Of a stretch of DNA of 8,560 bases, positions 6,573 through 8,560 are shown piece after piece. The position numbers and the translations under genes were made by a program. Position 1 is the first letter of the stretch, and the number at the start of each line of letters is the position of its first letter. Source of the DNA: Desulfobacterales bacterium (lineage in GTDB: Bacteria; Desulfobacterota; Desulfobacteria; Desulfobacterales; QNYZ01); the NCBI GenBank assembly GCA_029938515.1, contig JAOZUU010000094.1, positions 1-8,560 of the forward strand. Direction: 5' to 3'. Under the pieces are notes generated by a model. The model was not told where the DNA came from, made no database searches, and saw only the letters and a program-made list of their open reading frames with translations.

Positions 6573-7370
6573 ATGAATTCATCTCAATCAAATTACACCG
6601 CCCTTGATCGACCCGATATATCGGCGCGCCTCTTCCATCCCCGTAAAGAACCCCTCATTTCGTCTTCCGGTCCGGGCCATTATGTCATGATCCCCGTATC
6701 CGCTGATGATAAGGTGGGTGGACGGTTTCATTTGGCCGGGACCGATATGCACTCTTTTCTCTTTTTCCCCGGAAACGGTGAGATTGTGTCTGATTATGAT
6801 GATCTGGGACCCGTCTACAACGCCCTGGGAATCAATTTTATGCCCGTGGACTACCGGGGCTATGGCCGATCCACCGGTACTCCGACCGTATCTGCCATGA
6901 TGAAGGATTGCCACACGATCTTTCATTTTACCAAAACCTGGCTGGCGGAAAATCACTATACCGGGCCCCTGATCCTCATGGGCCGGTCCCTGGGAAGTGC
7001 ATCGGTGCTGGAGCTGGCAAGCGCCTATCAGGATCAGTGCGACGGGCTCATCATCGAAAGCGGATTTGCCCATGTCGAGCCCCTGTTGCGGTTATTGGGA
7101 ATCATTCCGGAAGCCATCGGTTTTAAGGAAGAACAGGGATTCAGAAATATTGATAAAATAGGCGCCTTTACCAAACCGACCCTCATCATCCATGCCGAGT
7201 ACGATCACATCATCCCCTTTTCCGACGGGCAAGCGCTTTTCGATGCCTCGCCGGCGGCCGATAAACGGCTGGTGAAGATCCCCGGAGCCAATCACAACGA
7301 CATCTTTTTCCATGGGCGGGAAGCGTATCTTGCGGCTATTGGGGATTTTGTCGCGGGATTACGATCATGA
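6573..7370 (+). CDS. alpha/beta hydrolase (serine hydrolase)
   Basis: A 265-residue single-domain alpha/beta hydrolase resembling the bem46/ABHD13-17-like group of uncharacterised hydrolases. The oxyanion-hole region is FFPGNGE (64-70), followed by DYRGYGRSTG (93-102). The nucleophile elbow is GRSLG (137-141) with Ser139. Asp211 in AEYDHIIP and His241 in GANHND complete a plausible catalytic triad, all in the usual order and spacing, so it should be active. There is no signal peptide, so it is probably cytosolic. The substrate (ester, thioester or amide) cannot be deduced. ATG 6573 has AAAAGGA (6554-6560) upstream. The N-terminal 35 residues before the fold are polar and weakly conserved in appearance. 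Its stop overlaps the helicase start by 4 nt (ATGA), so the two are co-translated, though no functional link is known to me. Confidence 0.88.
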   Translation: MNSSQSNYTALDRPDISARLFHPRKEPLISSSGPGHYVMIPVSADDKVGGRFHLAGTDMHSFLFFPGNGEIVSDYDDLGPVYNALGINFMPVDYRGYGRSTGTPTVSAMMKDCHTIFHFTKTWLAENHYTGPLILMGRSLGSASVLELASAYQDQCDGLIIESGFAHVEPLLRLLGIIPEAIGFKEEQGFRNIDKIGAFTKPTLIIHAEYDHIIPFSDGQALFDASPAADKRLVKIPGANHNDIFFHGREAYLAAIGDFVAGLRS

Positions 7371-8560
7371 CGGAACTATTTGAGCTCAATGCAGAGCAGG
7401 AACTGGCCGCTAAATACGATCAGGGGCATGTGCTGGTATTGGCCGGCGCCGGCACCGGCAAAACCCGCACCATTATCGCCCGGGCCGCCTATTTAGTTCG
7501 GAAGGGGATCGATCCCAACCGGATCCTGCTGCTCACCTTTACCCGCCGCGCCGCCCGGGAAATGACCGCGCGGCTGGTCAAACTCGTCGGTCGCGACAAA
7601 GTCAGTCTGATGGCGGGGACTTTTCATCACTTTTGCCTGTACACCATGCGACGAATGCATACCCGGTTCGGTCTCGAAGGAACCACCGTGATCGACCGCG
7701 ACGATCAGATCCAGTTGATGAAACTGATCCGGGCCGAATTTCGCCAAAAGGGCGAGCAGTTTCCCCGGGCGGCGGAGCTGGTTCGGCTTTGTTCCTATGC
7801 CCGCAATACCACCCAGCCCATGTCGGATTATTTATCGCGCTATACTGATTATGAATCGGAAATGGCCGAGCGGATCTGTGAAGTGGCGGTGTCATTCGAC
7901 CGCCGGAAACGGAAAAACGGCTATCTCGATTACGACGATATCCTTCATGTCTTTGCCAAACGGCTCCATGAAGATCCGTCCACAAGGGACCAGGTCAGGG
8001 GGCTTTACGATCATGTCCTGGTGGACGAGATGCAGGATACCAACCCGCTTCAATGGCTGATTTTAGATGGTTTGCGTGATCCCGCCCGGCTGTTCTGCGT
8101 CGGCGATGATGCCCAGAGCATCTACGCCTTCCGGGGAGCGGATTTCCGCAATGTCCATTCCTTTACCGACCGGGTCCCGGACGCCGTGACGTTGCGCCTG
8201 GAAAAGAATTACCGCTCGACCCAGGGGGTCCTCGACCTGTCCAACTGGCTGCTGAAAGAATCTCCGATCGGCTACAATAAACATTTGAGCGCCCATCGAC
8301 GGACGGTCAGCAAACCCCGTCTGCTCAATTTTGACAGCGATTTCGACGAGGCCCGCTGGATCGCCGACGACCTGATCGAACGGCACGAAACCGGCGCACC
8401 CTGGAAAGACCACATGATCATCACCCGCACCGGTTTCGGCGCCCGGGCCGTGGAATCATTCATGGTGGAAAAAAAAATTCCCTACCGGTTCGTTGGGGGC
8501 GTCAGCCTTCTGCATGCCGCCCATGTCAAGGACCTCCTCTGCCTGATCCGGGCATCGGCC
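7367..8560 (+). CDS. UvrD/PcrA/Rep-type SF1 DNA helicase, C-terminus outside the window
   Basis: The frame is open from ATG 7367 to the right edge (398 codons), so the gene is partial at its 3' end. It is a superfamily 1A 3'-5' helicase/translocase. Motifs in order are a Q-motif-like LNAEQELA (7-14), Walker A AGAGTGKT (26-33), motif Ia TFTRRAAREM (57-66), Ib GTFHHF (84-89), motif II VDEMQDTN (219-226), motif III GDDAQSIYAFRGA (246-258) and motif IV NYRST (281-285). FVGGVSLLHAAHVKDLL (376-391) fits the region leading into the 2B subdomain. Motif II has Met where Phe or Tyr is usual. About 650-750 residues would be expected in total, so motifs V and VI are missing from view and UvrD, PcrA, Rep or a looser paralogue cannot be separated. 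The likely role is DNA repair or replication-fork maintenance. It starts inside the hydrolase stop codon. Confidence 0.93.
   Translation, partial: MTELFELNAEQELAAKYDQGHVLVLAGAGTGKTRTIIARAAYLVRKGIDPNRILLLTFTRRAAREMTARLVKLVGRDKVSLMAGTFHHFCLYTMRRMHTRFGLEGTTVIDRDDQIQLMKLIRAEFRQKGEQFPRAAELVRLCSYARNTTQPMSDYLSRYTDYESEMAERICEVAVSFDRRKRKNGYLDYDDILHVFAKRLHEDPSTRDQVRGLYDHVLVDEMQDTNPLQWLILDGLRDPARLFCVGDDAQSIYAFRGADFRNVHSFTDRVPDAVTLRLEKNYRSTQGVLDLSNWLLKESPIGYNKHLSAHRRTVSKPRLLNFDSDFDEARWIADDLIERHETGAPWKDHMIITRTGFGARAVESFMVEKKIPYRFVGGVSLLHAAHVKDLLCLIRASA

Noticed and set aside
6588..7073. Open frame of 161 aa on the minus strand within the hydrolase gene, and a similar one at 6073-6495 within patB
   Set aside because: Both are antisense shadows of well-supported + strand genes, with no start context or domain of their own.
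6573..8560. Hydrolase-helicase pair as a new anti-phage system
   Set aside because: Nothing beyond the gene overlap supports it: no defence-type domains, and housekeeping surroundings. Reported only as a neighbourhood question.

Overview
This window is an ordinary bacterial chromosomal region of housekeeping genes. All protein genes lie on the + strand. Coding DNA is moderately GC-rich and the intergenic spacers are strikingly AT-rich. Gene content, the def-fmt-rsmB order and the general protein style suggest a Gram-negative of the Desulfobacterota (former Deltaproteobacteria), perhaps Desulfobacterales. That placement is an inference from familiarity; nothing in the window proves it.

Layout. 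Positions 1-53 hold the 5' part of a tRNA-Leu(CAG) gene on the minus strand, running off the left edge. An AT-rich divergent spacer (54-237) follows. The first gene cluster is ribF (FAD synthesis), a multi-spanning membrane protein of the lysylphosphatidylglycerol-synthase TM/flippase-like family, def (peptide deformylase), fmt (Met-tRNA formyltransferase) and rsmB (16S rRNA m5C methyltransferase). The last four are tightly packed: two ATGA overlaps and one 5-nt gap. Def and Fmt act at opposite ends of the N-formyl-methionine cycle, and RsmB modifies the ribosome, so the cluster is mainly a translation operon.

A second transcription unit begins at the end of rsmB. A perfect consensus sigma-70 promoter (TTGACA-17-TATAAT) overlaps the rsmB stop codon. 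It is followed by a roughly 150-nt leader with four 14-bp (eight 7-bp) tandem repeats, bracketed by a 9-bp inverted repeat whose 3' arm covers the probable ribosome binding site of a PatB/MalY-type PLP C-S lyase gene. After a short spacer with a GC-rich palindrome come an alpha/beta hydrolase and, overlapping it by 4 nt, a UvrD/PcrA/Rep-type SF1 helicase that runs off the right edge.

I found no mobile element, CRISPR array, toxin-antitoxin pair or recognisable new defence system. The most unusual features are non-coding: the patB leader, and a hairpin that overlaps both the Shine-Dalgarno sequence and the start codon of the membrane-protein gene.
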